Below, piece by piece: positions 36,110 to 47,113 of a stretch of 64,000 bases of DNA. Origin of the DNA: Otatea glauca. Its lineage: Eukaryota > Streptophyta > Magnoliopsida > Poales > Poaceae. The stretch lies in contig CM070711.1 in the NCBI GenBank assembly GCA_036346275.1, forward strand, positions 46,377,435 to 46,441,434, in the 5' to 3' direction. Every line of letters begins with the position of its first letter. Position 1 is the stretch's first letter. A program made the position numbers and the translations under genes. Below the pieces are notes generated by a model that had not been told where the DNA came from, did no database searches, and saw only the letters and a list, made by a program, of their open reading frames with translations.

Positions 36110-36960
36110 CATTCTCAGGAAATGTCAACCCCTTGGAAGCGGATGATTGGCTAAGAACCATTGAGAGGAAGCTGTACATCACTCAATGTGAAGGCCATGA
36201 GAAGGTTCTTTACGCATCCCATCAGCTGGAGGGAACAACTGCAGAATGGTGGGAGAACTATTGTGCTTCTCATGAAGCACCCATGGAAATCACATGGGAA
36301 GAGTTCGCAACGGCCTTTCGCCAGTACCATGTACCAGAAGGGATGATGGACCTGAAAAAGGAAGAGTTCAGGGCGCTTAAGCAAGGAGGCCAACCGGTGG
36401 CCGATTACTTGAACAAATTTACGCAGTTAGCTCGCTATGCTTACGAGGGCGTAGCGACGGACAAGGCCAGCGATCCGCTTCATGAAAGGACTAAACTCGT
36501 GGTCGCAAGTGGGGCCGATTACCCACACTTTTCGATTTCCAAGAATTCGTAAACAAGGCTTTGATTACGGAGGATAAGCGCAAGGAGCTTGGGAAAATCG
36601 CAAGCGCTTGATGACTAACCAGGTGGGCGCCTAACCACGGCGAATGAGGATGACACATAGCGGTTTGCTAGGATCCAACCGCAAGTCTGTTAACAAACCC
36701 GACAACACTGCGCGCGACCACGGGACAAAGTTATCACGCCACCCAAGTTAATAATGCTTAGGAGGAATCGTGATCACCGCGGAAGGTGCTACAATTGCAA
36801 TGGTGAGGCATTATGCTAATAGATGTCCCAGAAAGGAGGTATCACGCCGGTCGCGTTTCAACCTTGGAGCGACACCGCTAAGGCACCGATGGCGAGAGCG
36901 AATCGAGGAGGCGACGCGAGGAGCGGCGCCTCAAGCTACTATTTGAGGCGAGTCAACCAC
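36110..36960 (+). pseudogene. gag: A1 gag, 3' part
   Basis: Continues A1 gag after A2. The frame is open from 36110 to about 36480: ADDWLRTIERKLYITQ, QLEGTTAEWWENYCAS, then GQPVADYLNKFTQLARYA, the conserved capsid core of Tekay Gag. From about 36470 frames change repeatedly. The single zinc knuckle (C.NC...HYANRCPRK type) is at 36787-36829 with a missing base between the second cysteine and the histidine. It ends in a glycine/arginine-rich linker near 36900. Confidence 0.8.
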
Positions 36961-37400
36961 ATCACCGCCGATGGAGCCTGGAAGCATCGGACGTCGTCTT
37001 GGGTAAGTTTTGGTAAACTTCAAGACCTGCAATATTATTTGATTCAGAGCTTCGCATTCCTTTGTCTCTCGAGCTTTTGCATCGAAAATGGTTTGAGCAT
37101 GAAAAATCTTAAGTGTGTGATGCTAGTCAAGCCCGGGATCGAGTTAAAATCTAACCTTGGGTGTTTGGGGTGAAGCTAATAATTAATGGGGTAGAGTTCC
37201 TAGCGAACTTGATTATTCTAGATGCCCAAGCTTTAGATGTTATCCTTGGTATGGACTGGTTAACCAAGCATAAGACAGTTTTGGATTGTGGTCGAAGGGT
37301 TGTATCCATTGAGAGCCCTAGAGGAGAGAAAGTGAAATTTCAAGCGACAACAGTTCGTGGTGGTCAATTAATGGTTAATAGCATGAGAACCGTCGGCATA
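36961..37400 (+). pseudogene. pol: A1 protease (retropepsin)
   Basis: Aspartic protease that matures Gag-Pol. The active-site region at 37035-37070 reads ...FDSELRIP in the open frame, where one missing G after gattca shifts the frame inside the DSGA(S/T) signature. Downstream LIINGVEFLANLIILDAQAL and VILGMDWLTKHKTVLDC (37180-37290) is the typical second half with the ILGMDWL motif. Confidence 0.75.
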
Positions 37401-38360
37401 GAGGACGTGCCAGTAGTCAGGGAATATCTAGATGTATTTCCAGAAGATCTGCCGGGAATGCCGCCAGACCGTGACATCGAGTTCGTCATTGAGTTAGCAC
37501 CGGGAACCGCACCAATAGCAAAAAGACCTTATCGAATGTCTACCGATGAGTTGGTGGAGATGAAGAAACAGATCGACGAGTTATTAGAGAAAGGTTTTAT
37601 AAGACCAAGTTAAATGCGCCATGGGGGCGCCGTTTTGTTTGTCAAGAAAAAGGATGGAAGCCTTAGAATGTGTATTGATTACCGTGCACTTAATGAAGTG
37701 ACGGTTAAGAATAAGTATCCATTGCCAAGGATTGATGATCATTCGACCCGGTTGAGAGGAGCTGGAGTTTTCTCCATGATAGACCGTTCGAGGATATCAT
37801 CGGCTAAAGATTGAGCGGAAGATGTTCCAAAGACCGCATTCTCTTCAAGATATGGACATTATGAGTTCACGGTCATGTCTTTTGGATTGACCAATGTGCC
37901 AGCATATTTCATGAACTTGATGAATAAGATTTTCATGGAATACTTGGACAAGTTTGTTGTTGTGTTCATAGATGATATTTTGGTGTATTCAAAGACCAAG
38001 CGAGCATGCAAATCATCTGAGGCTAGTGTTGGAAAAGCTGCGTGAGCAACAGCTGTATGCTAAATTCAGTAAGTGCGACTTTGGAAGGAAAAGGTGGAAT
38101 TTCTCGGTCATGTTATGACTGCAGAAGGAGTTGCCGTCGACCCAAGCAAAGTGGAAGCGATGTTGCATTGGGAACAACAAAGTCATCACTCAAGTCAGAA
38201 GTTTTACGGGAATGGCGAGGATATTATCGCGGTTCATAGAAGGATTTTCGACGATTGCTAGACCTCTTACGCAGATTGTTGAAAAAGGAAAAGAAATTTT
38301 CATGGGCCTTGATTGTGATAAGGGTTTTGAGGAATTAAAGAAGCGTTTGACAACAGCCCA
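37401..38360 (+). pseudogene. pol: A1 reverse transcriptase
   Basis: RNA-dependent DNA polymerase. In order: FPEDLPGMPPDRDIEF (37437-37485), KRPYRMSTDELVEMKKQIDE, a TAA at 37611 before the WGAPVLFVKKKDG region, CIDYRALNEVTVKNKYPLPR (about 37672-37731), and the catalytic FIDD at 37965-37976. At least four frame changes occur between 37600 and 38250. The thumb region (FLGHV.TAEGV.VDPSKVEA) spans 38095-38165. Confidence 0.8.
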
Positions 38361-38740
38361 GTGTTGGTTTTGCCTAATGTTGAAACGACTTGATATATCT
38401 TGTGATGCGTCAAGGCAGGTCTTGGATGCGTATTGATGCAAGAGGGTAAAGTGGTCGCATATCGTCAAAGCGATTAAGACCGCATGAAGGAAATTATCCT
38501 CGTATGACTTGGAATTGGTTGCCGTGGTGCATGCCTTGAAATTGTGGCGTCATTATCTCATTGGAAATAGATGTGAGATATATACGGACCACAAGAGTTT
38601 GAAATATATCTTCACCCGATCAGATCTTAACATGAGACAAAGGAGGTGGTTGAACCGATCAAGGATTATAACATGGGAATCCACTACCATCCGGAAAGGC
38701 TAATGTAGTGGTGATGCCTTGAGTCGTAAAAGCCACATTG
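38361..38740 (+). pseudogene. pol: A1 RNaseH
   Basis: Degrades the RNA of the hybrid during reverse transcription. First catalytic Asp in ISCDASRQ (38397-38418), then YDLELVAVVHALKLWRHYL (38504-38556), YTDHKSLKYIF (38581-38613), and LNMRQRRWL (about 38625). The GKANVVADALSR end appears near 38697-38730 with a missing codon part. Three small frame changes. Confidence 0.75.
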
Positions 38741-39990
38741 CAAATATGATGGTACAAGAAGACCAATCGGAGTTGTGTAAAGAGTTTGAAGTTAAAGCTG
38801 AAATGGTTCGGAAGGATTCATAGTTGCATTGGAAGTAAAGCGCGCTTGAAGATCAGATTCGGGAAGGGCAAAGGATGATGAGAAAATCAGCGAATCAAGG
38901 CTAAAAGGATGAAGGATTAGCAAAGGACTTTACCGTGGATGACCAAGGTGCCATGTGGTTCAAGAATTCGCATTTGTGTGCCAAGCAGACCAAAACTTAA
39001 GCGATTGATTTTGGAAGAGGCTCATGATTCCAAGTATTCAATTCATCCAGAAGCGCTAAGATGTACGGGACTTAAGGAGAGGTTTTGGTGGCCAAATATG
39101 AAGCGTGAAGTCGCCGAGCACGTTGCCTTGTGCGATGTATGCCGAGAGTTAAGACAATACACCAGAGACCAGCAGGTTTGCTACAACCGCTAAAAGTCCC
39201 AGAATGGAAGTGGGAAGAAATCGGTATGGATTTCATCACCGGATTGCCAAGAACTCAAAATAGGTATGATTCTATATGGGTCATTGTGGATCGATTGACC
39301 AAAGTTGCTCACTTCATCCCGGTTAAGACAACTTACTCGGGAGACGGTTAGCGAATTATACATAGCGAATCGTGTGTTTGCATGGTGTGCCTAAGAAAAT
39401 AGTGTCGAACCACGGTACTCAGTTCACCTCGTGATTTTGGGATAAATTGCATGAAGCCATGGGAGCGCGTTTGGACTTGAAAGACGACATATCATCCATG
39501 ACCGATGGTCGATGAAAGAGTAAATCAGATTTTGGAAGATATGTTAAGAGCTTGCGCTTTAGCCTACACCACTTCATGGGACAAATGCTTACCGTATGCA
39601 GAGTTCGGCTATAACAACAGTTACCAGGCTAGTTTGCAGATGTCGCCATTTGAGGCTTTATATGGTCGTGCCTATCGTACCCCACTGAATTGGAATGAGA
39701 CAGGAGAGCGTATGATATTTGGCCCTGATATTCTCAAGGAAGCTGAAGAGCAAGTTGCTATGATAAGAGAGAGGTTGAAAATCGCGATCAAGGCAAAAGA
39801 GTTTGGCGATAATCGGCGTCGTGATCTAAGTTTGAGCCCGGCGATTTCGTGTATCTTAGAGTTACCCCTCGAAAGGAGTTAAGAGGTTTCACGCTAAAGG
39901 AAAGCTTACCCCAAGATCGTTGGACCGTTCAAAATTTTGAGCCGTCGAGGAGGTTGCTTATCGGTTGGAATTACGCGATTCTTTGGCGGC
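38741..39990 (+). pseudogene. pol: A1 integrase
   Basis: Inserts element DNA into the host. Zinc-binding HHCC part at 38990-39165: EAHDSKYSIHP (the two His), FWWPNMKREVAEHVALCDVC (the two Cys). The core starts WKWEEIGMDFITGLPRTQNR (39208-39267, first catalytic Asp), then VDRLTKVAHFIPV. The second Asp/Glu region at 39390-39520 is damaged (GTQFTS-like text followed by a shift). 39505-39700 is open again with SWDKCLPYAEFGYNNSYQAS and PFEALYGR. The C-terminal barrel region to 39990 is in two frames. Confidence 0.8.
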
Positions 39991-40260
39991 GTGCATGATG
40001 TGTTCCATGTGTCACAGCTCAAGAAGTGTCTTCGGGTTCCAGCAGAGTGGACGCCTATGAAAGAGATTGAGTTGCAGAAGGATTTGACCTACAAGGAACA
40101 GCCAATGAAAATTTTGGGTGTCATGGACATGAGAACCGAGGAACAAGTCGATTCGTTTTGCGAGTTCGATGGAGCAACCATTACGAGAATGAGGGAACCC
40201 GAGGCGTGAAGAGGACTGAAGATAGAATTTCCAAACCTATTCCTAGTTAGCCTTGAATCT
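39991..40260 (+). pseudogene. pol: A1 integrase tail with chromodomain remnant
   Basis: HDVFHVSQLKKCLRVPAEW (39990-40046), then KDLTYKEQPMKILGVMDMRT (40078-40137), the entry to a Tekay-type chromodomain. After that the frame slips, so the aromatic and WEREEEL-like parts lie in other frames up to about 40230. Chromodomains of this lineage are thought to steer integration to heterochromatin by reading histone marks. Lost in function here unless the slips are sequence errors. Confidence 0.7.
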
Positions 40261-40277
40261 AGAATTGAGATTACATT

Positions 40278-40288
40278 AAGAGGAGGTT
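40278..40288 (+). other. Polypurine tract of A1
   Basis: aagaggaggtt immediately before the 3' LTR start tgtaacatccc. Confidence 0.85.
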
Positions 40289-43200
40289 TGTAACATCCCA
40301 AAATTTGGCCTATAATTTCACTTATGTGCATTTTGGTGATTTTCTGAATTTATTGGATTTTCCAGAAATTATTTGAATTTATTTTAATTAAGTATATTGA
40401 ACCTTTGGTGAAAACTAATTATATATAGATAAAAATAATATCAAGTTTTGTCAAAAATATTTTATTTGAGTTCAGAATGTTTCAATGTATTTATGATAAT
40501 TTTCTTGGATTTTTCCTGACATTTTAATTGCCTTAAATGAATTAATCTAATTTCATGAATTATTTTAAATCGAAAAGCGTTAGAAAAATCGGCGTGAGCG
40601 ATCTTGGGCGAGCCCGATACTATGTCGTCTTGTGACCCTTGTTGGCGGCTTCTTTCACCCGCATCGCGTATTGAAAGACGCCAACCGTCAGATCTTCATC
40701 TTGTGGTCTTCATCAAGCCACGTCGCCGGTGCTGCGTCGGCCGTTGGATCGCAGAGGGACGCGTGTGATTTAAAGACGAGATCAGAAACCCTAGCACCTG
40801 CGAGCCGTTGGATCAAGATCGTGTGGAAGAAATCGGATCGTGTTTTTTTTGGAAAGGTTGGATCTCATCCGTTGTTTTTGGAAAGAACGGACCGGATCGT
40901 ATCGCCGGATCTAATCATGGCGTTGATCGCCGTCGGACGGCTCTCGGTTGTCGTCTCGATCCGGTTTCGAATCCGCCGCTTGCCGCCGCCGCCGCGTGAT
41001 TTAGGTTTCCTTCCCGCGCGCATCCGAGGCTATATAAAGCCGTCGCCGCACCCGAGGATTGCCATCCCGAGGCGCATCCGCGGTGCTTGCCTTCGCCGTT
41101 AGTCGCCATTGTAGCCTCGCGAGAGCTCGCCGAGTTTGCTCTTCACCGCGGTGGTTTTCTTGAGTTCGTTCGCCGTCAAGCCGCCGTCCGTCGCAAGGGT
41201 TCGGATCCGAGTTCATCGCGTCGTGCGCGTCGAGTCTGCCGCTTCTTCTCGTGGAGTCACGCCAAAGCGCCGTTGGTGGTCGTCTTCCTCGCTCGGTGCA
41301 AGCCCGCCGCCGTCTCGGGCCGCCGCGATCGTTGGATCTTCGCCGAACCGTCGGATCGCGCGCGTCATCCTCATCGTGATGAACCTCTCGGTAAGATGGA
41401 CCGTTAGATCTAAGATGGCGGTCGAGGATAGTGCCACGTTGGAGTAGATCGATAGTCATCGGATCGTCACCGGATCGTGCCGCGTGTCGAGCATCGGCGC
41501 GGCGGCGCCGCGACGATTCGAAGTCGCCGCGTGGTGGCGCGCGGTGCGAGGCGCGTGGGCGCGTCCACGGTGAACGAGGCGGTTTCGTGGACCGGGTCCA
41601 TGCGCCGAGTGGCGTGGCGCGCTGATTGGTCAGGGCGGTGGCGTCGAGATTGCGTAATAAAAATCTTTTTCAGTAGAAAAATAATTCTGGAAAATCGGAA
41701 ATTCTATTTTCTGTTTTTTCAGTATTTATTCAAACTTCAAAAGGCTATAATTTTTGCATTTTTACTCGGATTTGAGTGATTCAAATTTCTAAAAAAATTT
41801 AAATTCATGATCTATTTATTGGTGAATTTTATTTTATTTTTGGAGTTCGGTTGCTCTCTGTTTTGGTGTTTATTTGCTATTTTGGCATCGTTTCGCGTAG
41901 ACGTTGAACTGCTCGATGATCCGGAGGAAGATTCATCGCTTCAAGACCCAAGCTCAGAGCAAGACCAGCACCTACTCCAAGGCACGTTGTGCTTTGATCA
42001 TGTTGCACCCAATTTCACCAAATTGCTACTTTGTCTTTTAAATTATGCATGATATTTTATGTGTATAAATGATTTCAATTAATTTGGGAATTAGATGATA
42101 CGCCTAATTGAATTAAATCACACCTTGTCAATTTTATGCCATGATCTAATTGTCACCCTAGGATGTGGAATTATAGTTCGTTAATATTAATAATCAACAT
42201 GGGACTAGTTAGACCGTCGTAGATTACTTAGCCATGCCACGTCATCACATGTGTCCGAATGTTGTCACTTAATCTTGACTAATGGAATATGGAACAATGT
42301 TTAAGAATTTGTGTGTCATGTGTTGTCACAGTGCTATCAAGTTGTCGTGGCGAGGAGGTCACACAACTTGATTGAAATGTGGGGGCACGTGGTGCTTGGT
42401 AATCAAGCTGGGGTGGTAATGATTTAGATTGGGGCAAGTGGCAAGGCGGTGTGCCAAGGTGGGCGAGATTGGCAGGGTATGTGGAAGTCTTGCCTTAATC
42501 ACTTTAAGGACTTAATCTTGCAAGCCTTTGACTGAGTCTCTCTTGCAACCACATGTGCGGAATGGGACACCTAATTTGAATAATTTGTGAAGCCTAGATT
42601 TTGGTAATGTCGTAGTGAGCAGTGAGTCCGGGTTACTGGTTTAAGCGACATGGCACAAGAGGGGCCTGTTGTGGTGGTTTAACCCTTGATGTTGAAACCT
42701 TAGCGAGCGATCTTGGGTCTAGGTGTAGCATTGTAAAGGCTTTGTTATGATCAATCGCCTTGGTGGTGTTTGGTTGTATCGTGTGGGTAAAGTGCATAAC
42801 CTCTGCGAGTGTACTATCTATTGAATAGTCGTGCTCACAGTATTGGGCAATGCTCGGAATTCTGATTAAGGGTTAGACTTTTGTTACACAAAAACTTGTT
42901 TGGATGGCAGGTGCCATGGGAGGTGGAAATTGATTTAGGATTGGAAATTTGGTTTACTTCATAAATCTTGAATCTATTAATTATCATTATCGTTTCTTGC
43001 TTTTCAATCTATTTATTGTATTCTTGTTAAATGCCGCTCTCTTTGCAAAATAGCCATATTAGCCATTCCTTTGGATTAAGCCAAGCATATACAATATTAG
43101 ACTTGCATTCTTTGTGCACAACTTGTTGAGTGCTTTATGTACTCACCCCAACAACAACAACCGAAGAGGAAGAATCTCGCCCTTCGTGGAGGAGGATTAT

Positions 43201-43474
43201 ATGGATGCGAATGCTTAGGGTCGAGCCTCATTAGTTGCATGCGGTGGTCGGGAGCTGCTACGCTTATTTATTTTCATTCTTTGCTTATTTGCTATTTCTT
43301 TTATAAGCCTGTGTGGCAATAATCATGTAAGACAACGATTACTATTAATTATTAAAGTTATGCTATATTCATTGTGTATGACCATGATAGCATCTATGTT
43401 GAGCTGTGTGCACTAGCGTGATCTGGACTAGTGCGGTATACAGAGGGTCGGATTTACAAATTCGGGTCCCGACA
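40289..43474 (+). repeat. 3' LTR of A1
   Basis: 3186 bp, same termini as 19838-23054. TATA-like tatataaa at 41031, quasi-palindrome tggaccgggtcca at 41588-41600 and AATAAA at 41656. It is close to the 5' copy in AT-rich parts but shows many small indels in the GC-rich part (40620-41640). Confidence 0.9.
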
Positions 43475-43479
43475 CACAT

Positions 43480-44409
43480 GCACCTTACGTAAGAAGGATG
43501 GTCACCTAGTAGATTTACGCTTGGTGGCCAAGATCACTCGGCGTGGCGTGTTGCTGCTCTTAGAGGTATTGTGGTCATCCCGGACTTTGAGTGCTCCTAA
43601 GACAAACACCGCTTCTAGGCGAGTTAGAGAGTCGCTGTTTTGGGCGGCGCCGGGACTCGGTTTTCATGCTAGTTCGTTGAGTTTTAGTCACGGAGCTGCG
43701 TAGTCGATCTTTCGCCGTACTTTTGATATTCCTCGCTTTTCTCATCGAGGTAGATATCAACGGCGTGAGGTGTTCTGGTAGGAGTTTTAGGCGGCTTCTT
43801 TGGTGTGGTTCGGCTTTTGCACCACGGCGAGCCAACCCGATTCAGCTCCTAGATCATCTACTAGGTTACTCTTGATCTTGTTAGGGTTAAGCGTCGGAGA
43901 GACACTCGAGTCGATCTTCTTACGGATTTGGTACTCCGAGGCGTCGTGTGGTTGATATTAGGTTCCCAAGTCTTCACTCTATCCCAATCTTGAGTCATCT
44001 TCTCTCTTGTGTCTTGATTAGGTTAAATCGGATGGGAAGGAGATGTTTGGATTATCGACTCGGTTGTTCTCGTCATATGACCGAAGATTCTCAATGGTTC
44101 TCTTCCCTAGTCCGAGACCCCGGTGATGAGTTGATCACTTTCGGGGATGCATCTTCAGGTAGAGTCATTGCTAAAGGTACCATCTTCATTAACCAAAATT
44201 TCATTCTTAAAGATGTTGCCTTAGTAAGTAAGCTGCAATACAATCTGCTCTCTGTTTCTCAGCTTATCGATGACTCTTTCGAGGTAAGCTTCAAGAGTAA
44301 TACCTGTAGAATCCTTGATTCATCAGGAGGGTTAGTTTGCGGGATTTCTAGATTTGGGAGAGTCTTCCGTGCTGATTTTTGTTTCTTCGGAGACTCTCTT
44401 GGTGTTTGA
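43480..44409 (+). pseudogene. pol: Sirevirus B linker and protease
   Basis: Picks up the Sirevirus frame after A1 with CTLRKKDGHLVD, a decayed second cysteine/histidine motif. 43510-44030 is broken in all frames. The protease lies at 44030-44140, where the SGCSRHMT-type active-site block is split by a one-base loss (open frame LGCSRHMTEDSQWFSSL), followed by GRVIAKGTIFINQNFILKDV and LQYNLLSVSQLIDDSFEVSF. The frame ends at a TGA at 44407. The block 43480-44760 has many more indels than the pol sequence right of it. Confidence 0.75.
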
Positions 44410-45747
44410 TTGCTTGAGTCCGTGATCTCTCCTTACGGCATAGGAGACTTGGTCACATTGGTTTTGATCATTTGACCCGAGTTAGCGACCACGATCTCAT
44501 TCGGGTTTGCCCAAATCTGAAGATGGTCAAAGACTTAGTTTGCTCTCCTTGCCGACATGGCAAGATGGTTCTTGTTTCTCATCCTCGAGTCACCGTAGTG
44601 ATGGTGATGCACGAGGACAGCTTTTACATATGGACTTTGTTGGTCGGTTAGAGTGCGATCGATGGGAGGGAAGTTGTATGTTCTTGTCATTGTTGATGAT
44701 TTTTGAGGTATTCTTGGGTGTTCTTCATGTCCTCGAAGGATGAGACTTTTACCCATTTAGGGTTTGGTTCATAGGTTGTCTTTTGAGCTCCTGTTGCCCT
44801 ATGAGCTATCTGCGGTGACAATGGCACGGAGTTCAAGAACTCCAATTTTAGAGTTTACGTGTGGAGTGCGGTTTAGAGCATCAGTTCTCCTCTCCTACAT
44901 CCCTCGGCAAAATGGCGTAGTGGAAAGGAAGAACAGGACCACTGGTAGAAATGGCGGAGACGATGCTAGGCAGTACAGTACTCCTAGGAAGTTTTGGGCT
45001 GAGGCTATAGCTACTGCTTGCCATGTTTCTAATCGTGTATTTTTGAGAGCACATTTGCACCGCACTTCTTACGAGTTGAGGTATGGGCGAAAGCCCAGTG
45101 TTTCTCATTTTCGTGTGTTTGGTTGCAAGTGTTTTATTTTGAAGTCTGGCAACCTAAATAAGTTTGAGTCTCGTTCTTCTGATGGTATCTTTCTGGGTTA
45201 TTCGACTTCTTCTCGTAGCTATAGGGTTTGGAGTTGCGATGCGCATAGGATCATAGAGACCTGTGAAGTGACCTTTGATGAGGCTGGCCTAGGAGCTAGA
45301 CCCGATATTTCAGGCTCTTCTTCTTCCTCCGAGACCATCTTTGTAGAGGATGAGAATGATGGAGATGATGGTGTTCCACCTGATCCAGTCCCCTCTACAC
45401 CTGAGGTGCCTCCCGTTTCCATTTCTACACCTCAGGAAGGCCAGCCCTTGCCTTCTGACTCTCATTCAGCTAGTGGCTCTGCTCCTACCTCTTCTGTGCA
45501 TGAGGTAGAGGCCACTTCTGCTTCTGGACCTCCCCATCATATTCAACGTTCTCATCCACCTGATCAGATCATCGACGATCTGTTTGAGCGAGTCACTCGC
45601 TCAAAATCAGGTTTGTCCAGTTTCTGCCTTCACTCTGCCTTTGTTGCCTCGGTTGAGCCGAAGGATGTGAATCATGCATTATGTGATGAGTCTTGGACTA
45701 ATGCTATGCATGAGGAACTTGAAAACTTCGAGAGGAACAAAGTCTGA
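44410..45747 (+). pseudogene. pol: Sirevirus B integrase
   Basis: Copia integrase placed before RT. GAG-pre-integrase remnants (LGHIGFDHLTR type, HRRLGH zone) at 44430-44490 and the CRHGK zinc part near 44550. The core's first Asp is in LLHMDFVG (44618-44641). The second Asp is in a DNGTEF block at 44818-44835, off-frame. The Glu is in RQNGVVERKNRT (44905-44940). From 44764 one frame is open for 327 codons: FWAEAIATACHVSNRV, HFRVFGCKCFILK, and then an S/P/E-rich linker (45310-45560) rich in acidic and proline residues before RT. Confidence 0.85.
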
Positions 45748-46674
45748 CAGCTTGTAGAATGTCCATCTGGTCATAATGTCATTGGGACCAATTGGGTGTT
45801 CAAAAACAAGCAGAGTGAGGATGGGGTTGTCGTTCGCAACAAGGCTAGGCTAGTTGCACAGGGCTTTTCTCAGGTTGAGGGTCTTGACTTTGAGGAGACC
45901 TTTGCCCCTGTAGCTAGACTAGAGGCTATTAGGATCCTGCTTGCATTCTCTGCATCCCGGGACTTCAAGCTCTATCAAATGGATGTTAAGAGTGCATTCC
46001 TCAATGGCTATATTGAGGAAGAGGTTTATGTCAAACAACCTCCAGGATTTGAGAACCCCAAGTTTCCGAGTCACGTATACAAGCTTTCCAAAGCTCTGTA
46101 TGGACTCAAGCAGGCCCCCAGAGTATGGTATGAGAGGCTCAAGTCTTATCTTCTCAGCTATAACTTCAAAATGGGCGTAGTAGACAAAACTTTGTTCATC
46201 AGACACCATGAGTCGCATTTTCTTCTTGTCGAGATTTATGTGGACGATATCATTTTTGGTGGCTCGTCTCATTCGCTTGTGTCTCAGTTTTCTGAGGTGA
46301 TGAGCACAGAGTTTGAGATGAGTATGATGGGAGAGTTGAGCTACTTTCTTGGCTTCCAAATCAAGCAAACTCGGGAGGGTACTTTCTTGCATCAAGGCAA
46401 GTATACCCGTGACCTTCTGAGGCGCTTTGATATGTCTCATGGGAAGCCGGTGATGACTCCTATGGCCACCACTGCTGTCCTCGAGCCCGATGAGGATGGT
46501 GAGCCTGCTGATCAAAATGAGTTTCGGAGCATGATCGGCTCCCTCTTGTACCTCACCGCCGAGGTCGGACATACATTTATTTGTGTCTGCGTGCGCTCGA
46601 TTTCAAGCTTCTCCTCGCGCCTCTCACCGCCAGGCGGTCAAGCGCATCTTCAGGTACCTTCGTGCTACCAATGA
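45748..46674 (+). pseudogene. pol: Sirevirus B reverse transcriptase
   Basis: A TGA at 45745 separates it from the upstream frame (context NKV then QLVECPSG). It is open for 292 codons from 45796: NKARLVAQGFSQVEGLDFEE, FAPVARLEAIRILLAF, YQMDVKSAFLNGYIEEEVYV (catalytic Asp), ALYGLKQAPRVWYERL, and the YVDD active site at 46237-46248 (YVDDIIFGG). It continues to SMIGSLLYLTA, after which a shift near 46570 sends the frame off. Apart from those two lesions it is a well-preserved copia RT. Confidence 0.9.
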
Positions 46675-47113
46675 TTATGGTATTTGGTACTCTTCTTCTT
46701 CTTGTCTATCTCTTAGAGCCTTTTCCGATGCCGACTTTGCTGGCTGTAGGATAGATAGGAAGAGCACTTCTGTCAATTGCCAATTCATTGGCACTTCTGG
46801 CACTTGCCAATTCATTGGCACTTCTCTTGTTTCTTGGTCATCTAGGAAGCAATCTGGGGTTGCACAGTCCACCGCTAAGGCCGAGTATGTTGCTGCAGCC
46901 AGTTGCTATAGCCAGGTTCTCTGGATGAGATCGACCTTGCAGGACATTGGGTTAGAGATAGAGAGTGTGCCACTTTTCTGTGACAACACTTCTGCTATTT
47001 GCATTGCTAAAAACCCAGTGCAACATTCCCGGACCAAGCACATTGATATTAGATATCACTTCCTTAGAGACCATGTGGAGAAGGGAGATATCGCGCTTGA
47101 TTCGAGAGAGTGA
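46583..47113 (+). pseudogene. pol: Sirevirus B RNaseH, with a 9-codon duplication
   Basis: Frame open from the shift to a stop at 47113. FSDADFAGCRIDRKSTS (46719-46770, first catalytic Asp), SWSSRKQSGVAQSTAKAEYV (Glu), LFCDNTSAICIAKNPVQHSR (Asp), TKHIDIRYHFLRDHV. Between KSTS and SWSS the sequence CQFIGTSGT is repeated: the 27 bp starting at 46780 and at 46807 are tandem copies, adding nine residues in frame. The end is shifted (DSRE stop) relative to the usual VSTQDQLADIFTK-like tail found out of frame at 47120-47160. Confidence 0.85.

Larger units (their letters stand above)
19838..43474 (+). mobile_element. Tekay-type chromovirus (element A1), interrupted by A2
   Basis: LTRs at 19838-23054 and 40289-43474, PBS at 23059, PPT at 40278-40288 and target duplication cacat. 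The internal order gag, PR, RT, RNaseH, IN, chromodomain-like C terminus identifies a gypsy chromovirus of the Tekay lineage (RIRE3/RIRE8-like). It sits inside the Sirevirus B gag-pol and is itself split at gag by A2 (24505-36109). Net length without A2 is about 12.0 kb. gag and pol are frameshifted many times, mostly small indels, so it is non-autonomous as read. Confidence 0.9.

Noticed and set aside
45919..46572. 217-codon minus-strand frame
   Set aside because: Shadow of the well-conserved plus-strand Sirevirus RT, which has a clear YVDD motif.
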